Positions 9,801 through 17,932 of a DNA stretch of 64,000 bases are shown one piece after another (the stretch's first letter is position 1; each line of letters opens with the position of its first letter). Below the pieces are notes generated by a model, which saw only the letters and a program-made list of their open reading frames with translations, made no database searches and was not told where the DNA came from. Position numbers and translations under genes: made by a program. Origin of the DNA: Bacillota bacterium (GTDB lineage Bacteria; Bacillota_E; JAJZYS01; JAJYTV01); contig JAJZVM010000007.1 of NCBI GenBank assembly GCA_021845645.1, positions 1-64,000 on the forward strand, given 5' to 3'.

Positions 9801-11107
9801 GCCATCTCCTCAAGCAGCAGGCGAACGTCGGGGCCGAATTCCTGGCCACCCGAGAGATAGAAGATCAAGATGCCCCACGGTGCGCCGCCGCGCGTGAACG
9901 GTATGTTGACGACGCCTGTGAGGTTGAAGCGGCCAGCGCGCTCGCGCCAAGGACCCATGCGGGGATGGTCGGCGATGGACGCCACATACTGCGCGACCCC
10001 ACTGCGCCACGCCTCACCCGCAGGTCCCTGGCCCTCCGGACTGTCCGGTTGCACGGACAGGGGGAGATCCTGCAGGTAGGCGGTTTGGCCGGCGGCGGCG
10101 GCCAGCTGCACGCGTCCCGAGGCGTCCGGTACGCCCACCCAGACGAGGCCGAGGCCTGCCCGGCGCACTGCGAGGTCGCAGGCGTCCCGCAAGAGGGCCT
10201 GGTCGTCGGGGGCATGTGAAGCCATGCGGCTCACGTCGGCGAGCAGGGCGTTGAACTGCACCAGGCGCTCGAGATCCCGCCGGTGCGCCTCCTGCGCCGC
10301 ACTGGCCTGCCGCAGGCGCTGTCCGAGCACAGCGGTCGTCGTCACGAGACGGCTGATCTCCTCGCTGTGCGGCGTGATCTGCAGCTGCGCGTCGAACTGG
10401 CCATCCGCCATCGCCTCGAGCGCGCGGGCCAGGTGCGGTACGGGCGACAGGGCACGCCGCACCGCCAGCACCACCAGGGCTCCGAACAGGAGGACGAGGA
10501 TTCCCTCGGCCGCGAGGGCGGTGAGCACCGACGCGGCGGAGCGCTGTGCCGCCCTGACCGCGTTCTGCGACTGGGCTGCGATCAAGGCGTTGAGCCTGGC
10601 GAACTCGCGCCTTGCCTCGCTCGTTACCTGGTGGTTGCCGACGTACATGATCTGCGCCGCCTGCGGCGGGTCCGTGTACGCGAGCCGCTCCGTTTCGGAC
10701 CAGAAGCCCTCATAGGCGTGAACCCTGCGCGACAGATCGAGGAGCAGGGTCTTCTCCGGACCCGGCAGCGACGCGCGCATCAGCTGGGCGAGATCGAGGT
10801 TCAGCTGCCCTTCGGCGTCCAGCACCTGCGCCAGGGTCGACTTGGCGTAGGCGGATTCGAGACCGAAGGGACGAAGGCCGACCCACATGTTGGCCTGGTC
10901 GTCGAAGGTCAGGAAGGCGTTGTGCATCTGGTGGACGCGCTCGACGAGCGAAGCCGAGCTCTGGACGGTCTGGGTGATGGCGCCGTCGATGTCGCGCAGC
11001 TGCAGGACATTGAATACGCCCTCGACCAGCGTGGCCAACACCAAAAGGAGGATCGCGAGGGTGATTTGGGTCAGGAGGCTCTTCCGTAGAGTGTGCGATA
11101 GGTGCAC
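6830..11107 (-). CDS. Membrane c-di-GMP protein: HAMP-GAF-PAS-GGDEF-globin-like-GAF-EAL
   Basis: 1425 residues from a GTG at 11107; the open frame runs 118 codons further, but the first membrane helix begins just after this GTG and a purine-rich GGGGGGCGAG precedes it. Order by residue: helix 10-32; periplasmic helical sensor; helix 195-217; HAMP 219-272; GAF 282-442; PAS 458-570; GGDEF 582-750 with an intact GGDEF at 660-664; a helical globin-like region 767-912 with GERHSLVGV centred on His849; a second GAF 922-1077; EAL 1095-1337 with VEALARL and DDLGAGYSS intact; and a Cys/His tail 1347-1399. Both c-di-GMP synthesis and hydrolysis look possible. It stands alone between the catabolic cluster and the toxin-antitoxin pair. 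Which activity dominates cannot be read from sequence. Confidence 0.92.
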   Translation of the reverse strand: MHLSHTLRKSLLTQITLAILLLVLATLVEGVFNVLQLRDIDGAITQTVQSSASLVERVHQMHNAFLTFDDQANMWVGLRPFGLESAYAKSTLAQVLDAEGQLNLDLAQLMRASLPGPEKTLLLDLSRRVHAYEGFWSETERLAYTDPPQAAQIMYVGNHQVTSEARREFARLNALIAAQSQNAVRAAQRSAASVLTALAAEGILVLLFGALVVLAVRRALSPVPHLARALEAMADGQFDAQLQITPHSEEISRLVTTTAVLGQRLRQASAAQEAHRRDLERLVQFNALLADVSRMASHAPDDQALLRDACDLAVRRAGLGLVWVGVPDASGRVQLAAAAGQTAYLQDLPLSVQPDSPEGQGPAGEAWRSGVAQYVASIADHPRMGPWRERAGRFNLTGVVNIPFTRGGAPWGILIFYLSGGQEFGPDVRLLLEEMARTVSWGLDRLDASAREQELATVQHLLLDQTDAGIALGRDRMLIVANRHLVEMLGYVGAEDLVGQSARILYASDAEFDRVGEVYASLYAKGVGSLSNVRLVRRDGHELVGDITMSLTRSQGLDTVIWTVHDVTERFELEKELEEQAYHDALTHLPNKRALDLELGRAVERASRHGKALVVGIFDLDDFKAVNGTLGHEAGDLALQEFALRLGAQVRSSEFVARLGGDEFVILLEDFDLPFAEEPLRAALRRLHTIVDEPLEPYPGHRFSLEMSLGLATFPDDGKDGEDLLRQADQALFHLKAHKHDRAQWWQLASQRLDAEPDLETRVDAYDDEATKLLAWAADIFRDVALQFVASFHERSGSGGEAASVLSSLNSASIDRHRQQQGEHMIHLFQPSTTREQLRARAWQLGERHSLVGVNAALLSRSIALYRELLAERLNQTLMSARQRYRILLLAERRLQDNLEGELQAMQGVTAAYLDLVATPLPDSGTRWVDSLTAELANTGRLPGLAAAVLLRLNADGLLTVEHSTGEASDAAERLLQGLEAQQQLMQDVGEHPGATVAAWREGQILSVPSFQDDPRFSSWRGAATDLGVRSMLAIPVLDASGHMVAGLCLFGRHPNQFESQVMRQFAQSVALRWEELWQRSALPPGQAAVSRAVARAYRERLFAGGLSMFVQPIVDLRGGQLVKVEALARLVLPDGRTVSPGEFLPLLGDAELARLFRRGLDQALGYLRVWQAAGIHIGISVNLPPSTLLVPECDRWVADALAQHHIHPGRLTLELLETTLIDESLRDAAIGRLSALGVQLAMDDLGAGYSSLRRLSALPFHTIKIDQGLLRRLRDEPQLTLAVIDTLIEMGRRLERDVVVEGLEEEGVIEVAALLGAAYGQGYGLGRPMSAADLPRWRDGFSLPIEPGVAHTYIGAMAHHWKYGHALPLWDCPMTRFLAEKGLEASDAARWHAQAHASGSGATSSEALTSWFLARMRVEHAGDL

Positions 11108-11473
11108 GAAACTCGCCCCCCATTGCTGCCAGGACCGCCTTCGGGCAAAGCGACTGCACCCGTCCTCCGCTTGGCTTGTCTCATTCGCCGCAGTCTTGGC
11201 AAGACCTGTCGCAACCTGTCGATGGCCGCACGCATGAACGCCAGACGGCGCGACCGCTCGTCCGCAGCGGTTCGCCGCGGGGGGCCTCGCGCCCAGATGA
11301 TCGCCGCTTGGTGCACCTACATCAGGTTGTGCACAGGAATCTCCTTCTGGACTGGGCAGGGCAAACAAATAGAGGTGCGTCAGGACGGGCTTTTCAGGCC
11401 CGTCCGGTGCACCACCCGGTTGGACTGGCGCGAGAAGCGCAGGGTGACCTTGGCGGGCCACGGCGCCGCTCTG
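11108..11473. other. Intergenic gap with one stem-loop
   Basis: No gene is supported here. The stretch is upstream of the c-di-GMP protein and downstream of the toxin gene, and should hold the promoter of the former. At 11383-11405 a perfect 8-bp stem (GGACGGGC/GCCCGTCC) encloses a 7-base loop. It lies just past the toxin stop and could terminate that operon, but no T-run follows on either strand. Confidence 0.4.
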
Positions 11474-11800
11474 CTATGGCTCACGAAAGAGTTTATGATC
11501 ACCCAATCTTCGCCACCGGACAGCAGGTCTGGTGTTGCCTTCGGAATCAGATACATCAGTCCATTCCCAGGTGGCTCGGCCATCGGGCCCACGAAAGCTC
11601 CAAGTCATCTCGAAAACACCTCTTGCGCCGACAACAGGCTTGACGCGGAGCCTATCCGGCCAGGCCGACAGGTCCTTGGTGAGGAGGTAAAGATCGCAGG
11701 CTTCATTAAAGACTCTTACGGCCTTCGGGAACTGCTCCCGCTCAGCCTGTGAGAGCCTGCGGCAGTCAGCCTTGAAAGACTCTGTTTGTTCGTGCCTCAC
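11474..11800 (-). CDS. RelE/ParE-like toxin of a toxin-antitoxin pair
   Basis: 108 residues. The pattern of an N-terminal helix (ESFKADCRRLSQAEREQF), a basic middle strand (DRLRVKPVVGARGVFEMTW) and a C-terminal WRRLGDHKLFREP strand is like small RelE/HigB-type ribosome-dependent mRNA interferases. Its ATG overlaps the stop of the upstream AbrB-like gene by four bases (ATGA), the usual antitoxin-first arrangement. I do not see a decisive catalytic residue set, so the mRNase activity is inferred. If the antitoxin is frameshifted, expression of this gene may be uncoupled. Confidence 0.75.
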   Translation of the reverse strand: MRHEQTESFKADCRRLSQAEREQFPKAVRVFNEACDLYLLTKDLSAWPDRLRVKPVVGARGVFEMTWSFRGPDGRATWEWTDVSDSEGNTRPAVRWRRLGDHKLFREP

Positions 11801-12042
11801 GACTCCAGATCGGCTAGGAACTCGTCAACATCCCTGAAAGAGCTTACCCGCCCAGCCTTGATCTCCTCGTCCGCCTCGCGCTCCATGCGCTGCCATCGCT
11901 CGGTCCAGAACCAGGCCTGGTCAGCTGGCACCGCGACGTTAGGACGCAAGACGATCTCGCCATCCCTCTCGATGATTTCGACCTGCACTCCAGCCTCATC
12001 CAGACCGTAGCGCCGCCGCGTAGCGGAGGGGACGGCGATCAA
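11797..12042 (-). CDS. AbrB/MazE-type antitoxin, N-terminus probably frameshifted
   Basis: 81 residues from a TTG at 12042. The visible part LIAVPSATRRRYGLDEAG followed by VQVEIIERDGEIVLRP is a SpoVT-AbrB swapped-hairpin DNA-binding domain lacking its first strand; the acidic C-terminus would wrap the toxin. The missing strand lies in the next frame: ATG at 12080 reads MNRRVFVTVQNGD and stops at 12039. One additional base in the GGGG run near 12043-12047 would give a continuous TVQNRGLIAVPS reading, the normal family pattern. Either the gene has a 1-base deletion, the read is wrong, or translation starts internally. The toxin follows with a four-base overlap. Confidence 0.7.
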   Translation of the reverse strand: MIAVPSATRRRYGLDEAGVQVEIIERDGEIVLRPNVAVPADQAWFWTERWQRMEREADEEIKAGRVSSFRDVDEFLADLES

Positions 12043-12090
12043 TCCCCGTTCTGTACGGTTACGAAGACTCTTCTGTTCATCAGAAATGCA

Positions 12091-12130
12091 GCGCCGAGAC
12101 CCCGGCGTTTCAAGCCGGGGAGGAGGCGCG
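12091..12130. mobile_element. IS605-type terminal hairpin, probable remnant
   Basis: The plus strand holds a 7-bp perfect stem CCCCGGC/GCCGGGG (12100-12106 with 12114-12120) around a GTTTCAA loop, flanked by a second stem GCGCC/GGCGC. This resembles the subterminal hairpins at the right end of IS200/IS605 elements (a CCCCGGC-loop-GCCGGGG stem followed by GG). No tnpA or tnpB lies beside it, so it is at best a solo remnant next to the toxin-antitoxin pair. The rest of the gap 12081-12441 holds nothing I recognise. Confidence 0.35.
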
Positions 12131-12441
12131 GCTCCCTCCCTGTCTCAAAAGCGGAAAAGATGCAAAGACAACTCGGGCCCTCGTGTACGGCCCTCCGACA
12201 TGGAAACAACCGGTGCCAAACATGATTGACCGCTCTGAGGTCCGGTCCTCCGCGATCACCAAGAGCGAACGTGTAGCCAACGTCGCTATGGAATGTTGGC
12301 CTATGATTTCCTGTGTCAACCGTCACGCATAGAGGCCAGGTGGCGCCACCGCTCGCCCGTAACGGTGCGCCACGGAACTCAGCAAATGCGCTCGCCGCCG
12401 CGGCGACGGCCGCGGCGTTCAGGGGCAAAAGCGCCGCCAGC

Positions 12442-12876
12442 TCAAACTGGCGGGCCTGTGAGGCGGCAGTGGAATCTCTCCACGCCCGGGTACGTCTCGC
12501 CCAGGGAACGAACCCGGAAGCCGCAGCGGCGGTAAAATCCCAGAGCTTCGCCGTCGGTCTCGGCGACGAGCTCCCGCAGGCCGAGGTGATGCCGAAGTTC
12601 CAGCAGCATGGAGCGCCCGACGCCCTGGCGACGCCTGCCGGGCTGCACGGCGATGTGCGTGACCTCGCCGCGGTCCCTCGCCGTGCGGTGAAGGCCTATG
12701 AGGCCCACGAGCTCCTGGGCCTCATAGGCGAGATAGAGCGTCACCCTCGGACGGGTGTACGTCGCTGCAAGCAGGGCCGCGGCGCGATCCGCGGTCGGCG
12801 GGAACGCCGCCTCGGCCAAGAGAGCCTGCACTGGGCCCTTGGTCATGCGCACCGGATCGTACGGCACGAGTCGCAT
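12442..12876 (-). CDS. GNAT-family N-acetyltransferase
   Basis: 144 residues, the size of a single GNAT domain. The acetyl-CoA binding motif appears as VQPGRRRQGVGRSML near residues 87-101, after a beta strand EVTHIAVQ, and the C-terminal motif B reads ETDGEALGFYRRCGFR. The substrate cannot be told from sequence. The ATG at 12876 has only a weak ribosome binding site. It lies 54 bases downstream of the CRP/FNR gene on the same strand and may be read with it. Confidence 0.88.
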   Translation of the reverse strand: MRLVPYDPVRMTKGPVQALLAEAAFPPTADRAAALLAATYTRPRVTLYLAYEAQELVGLIGLHRTARDRGEVTHIAVQPGRRRQGVGRSMLLELRHHLGLRELVAETDGEALGFYRRCGFRVRSLGETYPGVERFHCRLTGPPV

Positions 12877-12930
12877 TGCTGGCGCTGCACCTGCCTTCTG
12901 CCCGAGCTTGCCGACATCGCGCGCAGGCCT

Positions 12931-13626
12931 TCAGCTGAGGAGCGAACGGAGCTGCGGCGCGCGGATCCGCATCGCCTCGCCGCGGCCGTAGAGCACCATG
13001 CCCTGCCGCCTGAGGGCCGCGAGGTGTGCGCTCACCTGCTCGCGGGTCGTGAAGACGCGCGCCGCGATCTCCTGGTGTGTGAAGCTGCCGTCCAGGGGGC
13101 TGAGGCCGTCCTCCGTCCCGGCCGCCTGCGCGTGGCGCAGGAGGAAGCGGACCAGACGGTCCCGCACGGGCGACGTCGAGAGTTCGTGCAGCTGACGTTC
13201 GAGATCCGCGAGGCGGTGCGTGAACATCTCGAGGAGTTGCCAGAGGCCGTCGGCCGTGGAGAACGCCTCGAGCTCCTCAAGCCCGATGCGCGCCAGCTGC
13301 GTGGGCTCGAGCGCGACCGCCTGCTCCTGGCGTGCGCGCACCTCGCAGAAGCAGAGCTCGCCGAACGCCTGGCCCGGGCCGTAGTCCTGCAGGATGAACT
13401 CCTGGCCGGCGTCGCCCAGGATGCTGGTGCGCACCCTGCCCTCGAGCACCAGGTAGAAATGGTCGGTCGCGTCGCCGGTGCGGTAGACGAAGGCTCCCTT
13501 CGCGACGCTGCGCACGCGGGCGTGCGGCAGGCGATGCGAGAGCTCCCGCGCGAAGGACGTGAGCGCGCCGCACTGGGCATGCTCCACGAGTCGCAACTCC
13601 GCCGTGCTGACCGCCTCCAGAACCAA
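12931..13626 (-). CDS. CRP/FNR-family transcription regulator
   Basis: About 231 residues from a TTG at 13626. An N-terminal cyclic-nucleotide-binding-like barrel (KGAFVYRTGDATDHFYLVLEG and GPGQAFGELCF) is followed by a long dimer helix and a winged helix with FTHQEIAARVFTTREQVSAHLAAL as the DNA-contacting part. The four-cysteine set of oxygen-sensing FNR is not present, so it more likely binds a small molecule or another signal. The open frame extends to 13788, but that would overlap the preceding CAP-SLH gene; the TTG gives a normal length with AGAAGG seven bases upstream. A start further upstream cannot be excluded. Confidence 0.88.
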   Translation of the reverse strand: MVLEAVSTAELRLVEHAQCGALTSFARELSHRLPHARVRSVAKGAFVYRTGDATDHFYLVLEGRVRTSILGDAGQEFILQDYGPGQAFGELCFCEVRARQEQAVALEPTQLARIGLEELEAFSTADGLWQLLEMFTHRLADLERQLHELSTSPVRDRLVRFLLRHAQAAGTEDGLSPLDGSFTHQEIAARVFTTREQVSAHLAALRRQGMVLYGRGEAMRIRAPQLRSLLS

Positions 13627-13642
13627 AGACTGCCTTCTTGCC

Positions 13643-15649
13643 CTAGAACAGTTGCTGCGGCGGAATGAGCGCCGCATGCAGCCGCCATGCCCAGATCGCG
13701 AAGGCGCCGCGCTGCACGGATGCGTTCGGACGGAAGCTGCCATCCGGATAGCCGAGGACGACGCCGTCCTGGGCCGCCGCGTCGACATAGCCCTGCAGCG
13801 TCTGCGGGATGGAGGCGGCGTCGGTGAAGCTGGAGGTGCCGCTCACGGGCGGCAGGCCGAAGGCGCGCCAGAGCCAGGTGGCGAGCTGGGCGCGCGTCGC
13901 CGGCGCATACGCGGAGAAGCCGTCGCTTGCGGCGATCACGCCCTGGCTGTCGGCCCAGTCCACCGCTGCCTGCGCCCAGCTGGGCACGCCGGGGACGACG
14001 GGGTCTCCCGCGGTGCTGGGCGAGCCCAAGGCGCGATAGAGCATGGCGATCGCCTGTGCCCCCGTGACCGCCGCGTCCGGGCGGAAGGTGCCGTCCGGGT
14101 AGCCCTGCACCAGCCCCGCCGCCTGGTCCGCATCGACGTAGTACTGGCTCGTGCCGGAAGTTCCCGTATCGCTGAACGGTGCGGCGGACACGGGGAAGTC
14201 GCCGATTACCCGGCCCGTCGAGCCGTCCGTGACCTCCACCTTGGTCAGAGGGCCGCTCACTGGCGCCGTGATCAGGTGACCGCCCTGGTAGGACGGGTCG
14301 CCCAGCGTCGGGTTGCCGCTCTCGAACCAGTAGGTCGAGACGTAGGCCTGACCCAGATTCTGGCCCTCGACGAACAGGGTGCCGCCGTCCTCATAGACCG
14401 CGGAGACCTGCGGCCCCGCCCCCGTCGTGAACGACCAGCTGTCCTGGAACGGCTGCGTGCGGCCGTTCACCAAGGTGAGCGTGCCCGACATGCTCGCGGT
14501 GTAGGTCGTCTGGTACGCCAGAGGCTGCTTCGGGAAGAGGGCCGCGGACGTTCCCATCGTCTCGCCGGGGTAGGTCGCGTTCTGGTCCTGGTAGGTCTGG
14601 TTGTCGACAAGGTATGTGGGGACCTCCGTCGCACCCTGGTTCAGGGTCGCCTGGGTAACCGCGACGGACTGCACCTGGCCCGGGTCGAAGCTGAGGCTGA
14701 CGGGATAGCCCGCTTCCGGCGCGGACTGCGTCTGGGCGGCGGGCGCGATGCCTGCGAGCGGATCGGGGTCCTCGCCCATGAAGGCGATCGGGACGCCCGT
14801 CTCGCCGTTCCAGGGGAACTCCCAGGAGAGGGAGGTGGCCTGATCGAAGCCGGTGTCCATGTCGACCACGTAGGCCGACTGGCCCGTGAGGTCGCTCGCG
14901 GGGCTCTGGAACATGCCCGCGCCGATGGCGGTCAGGGTGGGGTCGAGCAGGCCGAAGCGGTGGAACGTCGTGTTGAACAGCCCCTGCAGGCTGTACGGGC
15001 CGCTCGGGTCGCCCGTAACCATTACCTCGCTGCCTCCCGCGACGGCCGAGAAGGCGTTGTCGCGGTCCTGCGGCAGGTTGCCGGTGTAGCCCGGAGCCTG
15101 AGGGTCCGGCTCCGTGTGCATGCTGACGCTCGCCGGGTAGAGGTCCTGATTCTGCACGAAGTACTGCGCGTGGGCCTGGGTTGCGGCCTGCAGACCAGCG
15201 TCGAAGCCCGTCCCAGAGAGGGACAGCTGGCCGCGCACGAAGTCGAGGATGCGCTGCGCCTCGATGCTCTGGAGGTTTTCCTGCGGCAAGGCCGCCGAGG
15301 CCCCGGAGGCTACAGAGAATTGCAGGTGTTCGACGAGCGGCTGCGCATCCGGGGACGTCACGGTGATGGTCGCCGCGTAGCTGCCCGGGGCAAGGGCCGT
15401 CGGCCACTGGTAGACGCAGCCTTGCTGCTGCTGGTCGTACGGCATGGTGATCTGCTGCCCTTCGAACTGCAGTTCGCAGGCGACGCTGGAGCCTGGGTCA
15501 GGCTGTGCCTGCAGCGAGAAGACGGGCGTCGCCACCAGCAGGGTCACGCCGTTCAGACTCGGGTCGTAGTAGCTGAAGGATGCCTGGGCGATGCCGGCCG
15601 GCATGAACGCCAGGAGCAGGAGCGTCAGCAGCGGTAAGGCGCGTCGCAT
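13643..15649 (-). CDS. Secreted CAP-domain protein with three C-terminal SLH domains
   Basis: 668 residues. A signal peptide (MRRALPLLTLLLLAFMPAGIAQA) is followed by a CAP/SCP-like domain, about residues 125-250, with His160, His178, Glu208 and His230 placed like the CAP cavity residues. Next come Ig/Big-like beta-rich segments, then three SLH repeats from about residue 470 to the end (GYPDGTFRPDAAVTGAQA, DGFSAYAPATRAQLATW, GYPDGSFRPNASVQRGAF). SLH repeats anchor proteins to secondary wall polymers, so the product is probably displayed on the cell surface. The ATG at 15649 has GGAGGT five bases upstream. The function of bacterial CAP domains is poorly known. Confidence 0.9.
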   Translation of the reverse strand: MRRALPLLTLLLLAFMPAGIAQASFSYYDPSLNGVTLLVATPVFSLQAQPDPGSSVACELQFEGQQITMPYDQQQQGCVYQWPTALAPGSYAATITVTSPDAQPLVEHLQFSVASGASAALPQENLQSIEAQRILDFVRGQLSLSGTGFDAGLQAATQAHAQYFVQNQDLYPASVSMHTEPDPQAPGYTGNLPQDRDNAFSAVAGGSEVMVTGDPSGPYSLQGLFNTTFHRFGLLDPTLTAIGAGMFQSPASDLTGQSAYVVDMDTGFDQATSLSWEFPWNGETGVPIAFMGEDPDPLAGIAPAAQTQSAPEAGYPVSLSFDPGQVQSVAVTQATLNQGATEVPTYLVDNQTYQDQNATYPGETMGTSAALFPKQPLAYQTTYTASMSGTLTLVNGRTQPFQDSWSFTTGAGPQVSAVYEDGGTLFVEGQNLGQAYVSTYWFESGNPTLGDPSYQGGHLITAPVSGPLTKVEVTDGSTGRVIGDFPVSAAPFSDTGTSGTSQYYVDADQAAGLVQGYPDGTFRPDAAVTGAQAIAMLYRALGSPSTAGDPVVPGVPSWAQAAVDWADSQGVIAASDGFSAYAPATRAQLATWLWRAFGLPPVSGTSSFTDAASIPQTLQGYVDAAAQDGVVLGYPDGSFRPNASVQRGAFAIWAWRLHAALIPPQQLF

Positions 15650-15924
15650 GCGAGACCTCCCTGGAGTGGTGGGAATCCTTCCACGGCTGTGCCAGGTCCA
15701 CCCGTGGCGCCGCGAGAGCCCTGCGGCGTCAGGTGGCCAAGGCATGCGGAGGGCAGGCGCGCTGCAAGAGCCGGCGCTGGACGCGTCACGGCGCAAGGCG
15801 CGGCGGCGATGGCCGACACCGCGCGCCGACTGGAGAACCTTCGCATGTCCAGGGTTTCCGTGGCATGAGGCCGAATCCTGCGCCAAAGAGCCGCCAAATG
15901 GCTTGAGCCAGAGGGGGTGGCGTC

Positions 15925-16224
15925 ATGGCGTCGCCGGTGGCGGCGCTCTCGGAGTGGCTGGACAAGGTGCTGGCCGCGGTCGCGGATGGAGACCCGGCAC
16001 GGGTGCAGCTCGCGTATGCCCACCTCGTGCGGCTCACCGCATCCGGTGCGCCGATCGACGCGCACGTCCTTGCGGAACTCCACGCCTTCGCCTTGCGCGC
16101 CGCCGCGTCGGGCGGCGACGAGGTCACGGAGCACGCGCTCATCCGGCGCGTGCATCTCCTGCAGCTCGAGCTGAGCCGTCACAGGAGCTGTACTGAGTCC
16201 CTGACATTCCTCGACAAGACGTGA
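15925..16224 (+). CDS. Small hypothetical protein
   Basis: 99 residues, ATG behind GAGGGGGTGG. The predicted protein is mostly alpha-helical with Ala/Leu-rich segments (WLDKVLAAVADGDPARVQLAYAHLVRL) and no membrane helix. I recognise no family. It sits divergently from the CAP-SLH gene and 272 bases before the tnpB-like gene. The GC-rich third positions look like a real gene, but a shadow frame is possible. Confidence 0.45.
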   Translation: MASPVAALSEWLDKVLAAVADGDPARVQLAYAHLVRLTASGAPIDAHVLAELHAFALRAAASGGDEVTEHALIRRVHLLQLELSRHRSCTESLTFLDKT

Positions 16225-16496
16225 CACGGATCCCAAGATGGCTGGCAACCACGAAGAAATGCTCAAATGCGATCTGAAAGCCGACGGTACGTCGTGAAAA
16301 CTGGCAGGATTTAGGTGGTGGCTGCAGAATCTTCTCCGTGCGGGTGTTGGGGCAGAACCTTTGGGCACCGGGTGCATGTCCTGGCCGTCCCCGTCACCCC
16401 GGCATGTTGCGGCGGCAGAGATCTGCAGGTCGACGGAGATCTCTGGACAGGTCCTGGGTGGCGCGGCCAAGCATCAGCGAAGGGAGGCGAGTCCCA

Positions 16497-17787
16497 GTGC
16501 CCAAGCCTGCGATCGTCACCACGACCCGGACAGTAAGGCTGCACGTCGCGACGTCGGCGGACGCGGGCCAGGCGATGGAGGAGACGCGGCGGGCGTGGCT
16601 CGGCGCCGCCCGGTTCTACACCGAGCTCTTTCTTGGTCATCCCGGGGTCTACAAGGAGAAGAAGCTCGTCACCTCGGCAGACGGCAAGGAACGCGAGGTT
16701 CCCTGGACATCGAAGGACCTGCTCACCTGGGCAGAGCGCGTGACCGTGCCCACAAGAGACCATCCCACGATGCTCCACGACTTCGGCAAGGTCTGCCCGC
16801 AGATGCCCGTCACGCTACGCCGGGCGGCGATCAACGCGGCCTCGGGTGCGGTCGCGAGTCACCTCACGAACCACGCGCTGTGGGAGAAGGCCGATCCGCA
16901 GAGGCGCGGTAGGGAGCCGAGCTTGCCTGATCCGCACCCCCATCTCACGCTCTACGGCGGCATGTACGAGCTGGAGGAATCCGAGTTGCGCAAGGGCCTG
17001 GGCCGCCTCAAGGTCCTCTCGGGTGGCCGCTGGCGATGGATCGACCTGCCGCTGACCCTGCCGCCGTACGCACTCGATCTCTTCGCCCAGTCGGAAGCGG
17101 AGCAGGCACGCATCGCAGCGACGCGGGCGGAGCAGAACGCCAGAATGGCCGTCGAGCGGAGAGATCGCCGCACGGACGAGGAGAGGGTATCCCTGCGCGC
17201 CACCCCCGGCGTCTGGGTCGCGCAGTCGCCGACGCTGGTGGCGAAGCCGGAGGGCTTTTACCTGCACGTCCCCTTCGAGAAGCGGGTCGAGATCAAGGGC
17301 AAGGCGGAGGACCGTCGTCTCGCGGAACCCGACCTCAAGGTGGGCACGATCGACCTTAATGCCGACTCCACCGTGGGTGCCGCTTGGGAGGGTGAGCGCT
17401 GCAAGGGCGTCGAGACCGTCTGGCACGCCAGGGAGAACGCTGAGCGGGAGAAGGCGCTGCAGAAGATCAAACGCAAGCAGCGGGCGTCTGGGCGACCGAT
17501 CAAGGGCGAACACCCGAACCTCACACTCTGGGCCTACGTCCGCAATCTCGACGCCTCCCTTGCGTGGCAGATTGCGAGTTCACTCGTGGCCTGGGCGGTC
17601 GCCCTCGGACTGCAGGTCCTCGTATTCGAATACCTACGGCCGTACCGTCCCGAGCGGGGCCTTTCCTGGAGTCGAAGGACGAACAGGAAGCGCTCCTACT
17701 GGCTGCGCGGCCAGATCTTGCGTCACGTGCGCGATCTGGCGCTGCGCGAAGGGATCCTGGTCGTCGAGCGGAACCCGGCCTGGACCA
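16497..17787 (+). pseudogene. tnpB: tnpB-like nuclease gene, 5' part, interrupted by IS110 element
   Basis: The first 430 codons of a large TnpB/OrfB-type protein, starting with GTG at 16497 behind GGGAGGCG. The RuvC-I strand with its Asp is VGTIDLNADSTVG and the RuvC-II Glu is in VLVFEYLRPYRPERGLSWS. At codon NPAWT the frame enters inserted DNA and ends in 19 foreign codons. Joining 17787 to 19291 gives NPAWTSQACPVC, the normal TnpB run into its zinc ribbon. TnpB proteins are RNA-guided nucleases and the ancestors of Cas12. The intact form would be about 521 residues, longer than the usual 350-450. Without its 3' part the gene should be inactive unless the element excises. Confidence 0.85.
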
Positions 17788-17824
17788 TTTCTGCTGTCTG
17801 TCAAGCGCTGACGCCTGGCACTTT

Positions 17825-17922
17825 CCTCCTGACCAGCCCCTGAGAGGCCTCCGGGGCAAGGCGAAGCCGAGGCTTGCCCGAGGCGAGCCTTGCCTATACT
17901 AGCGAAGGGGCCGGTCAGGAGG
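17825..17922. repeat. Nested inverted repeats downstream of the IS110 transposase
   Basis: A 17-base arm at 17825-17841 pairs with 17906-17922 with one mismatch (CCTCCTGACCAGCCCCT against its complement). Inside it GGCAAGGC pairs with GCCTTGCC. The structure lies 3' of the transposase stop, within the element. It may terminate or stabilise the transposase message, or belong to element-end recognition. Confidence 0.6.
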
Positions 17923-17932
17923 CGTGAGAACC

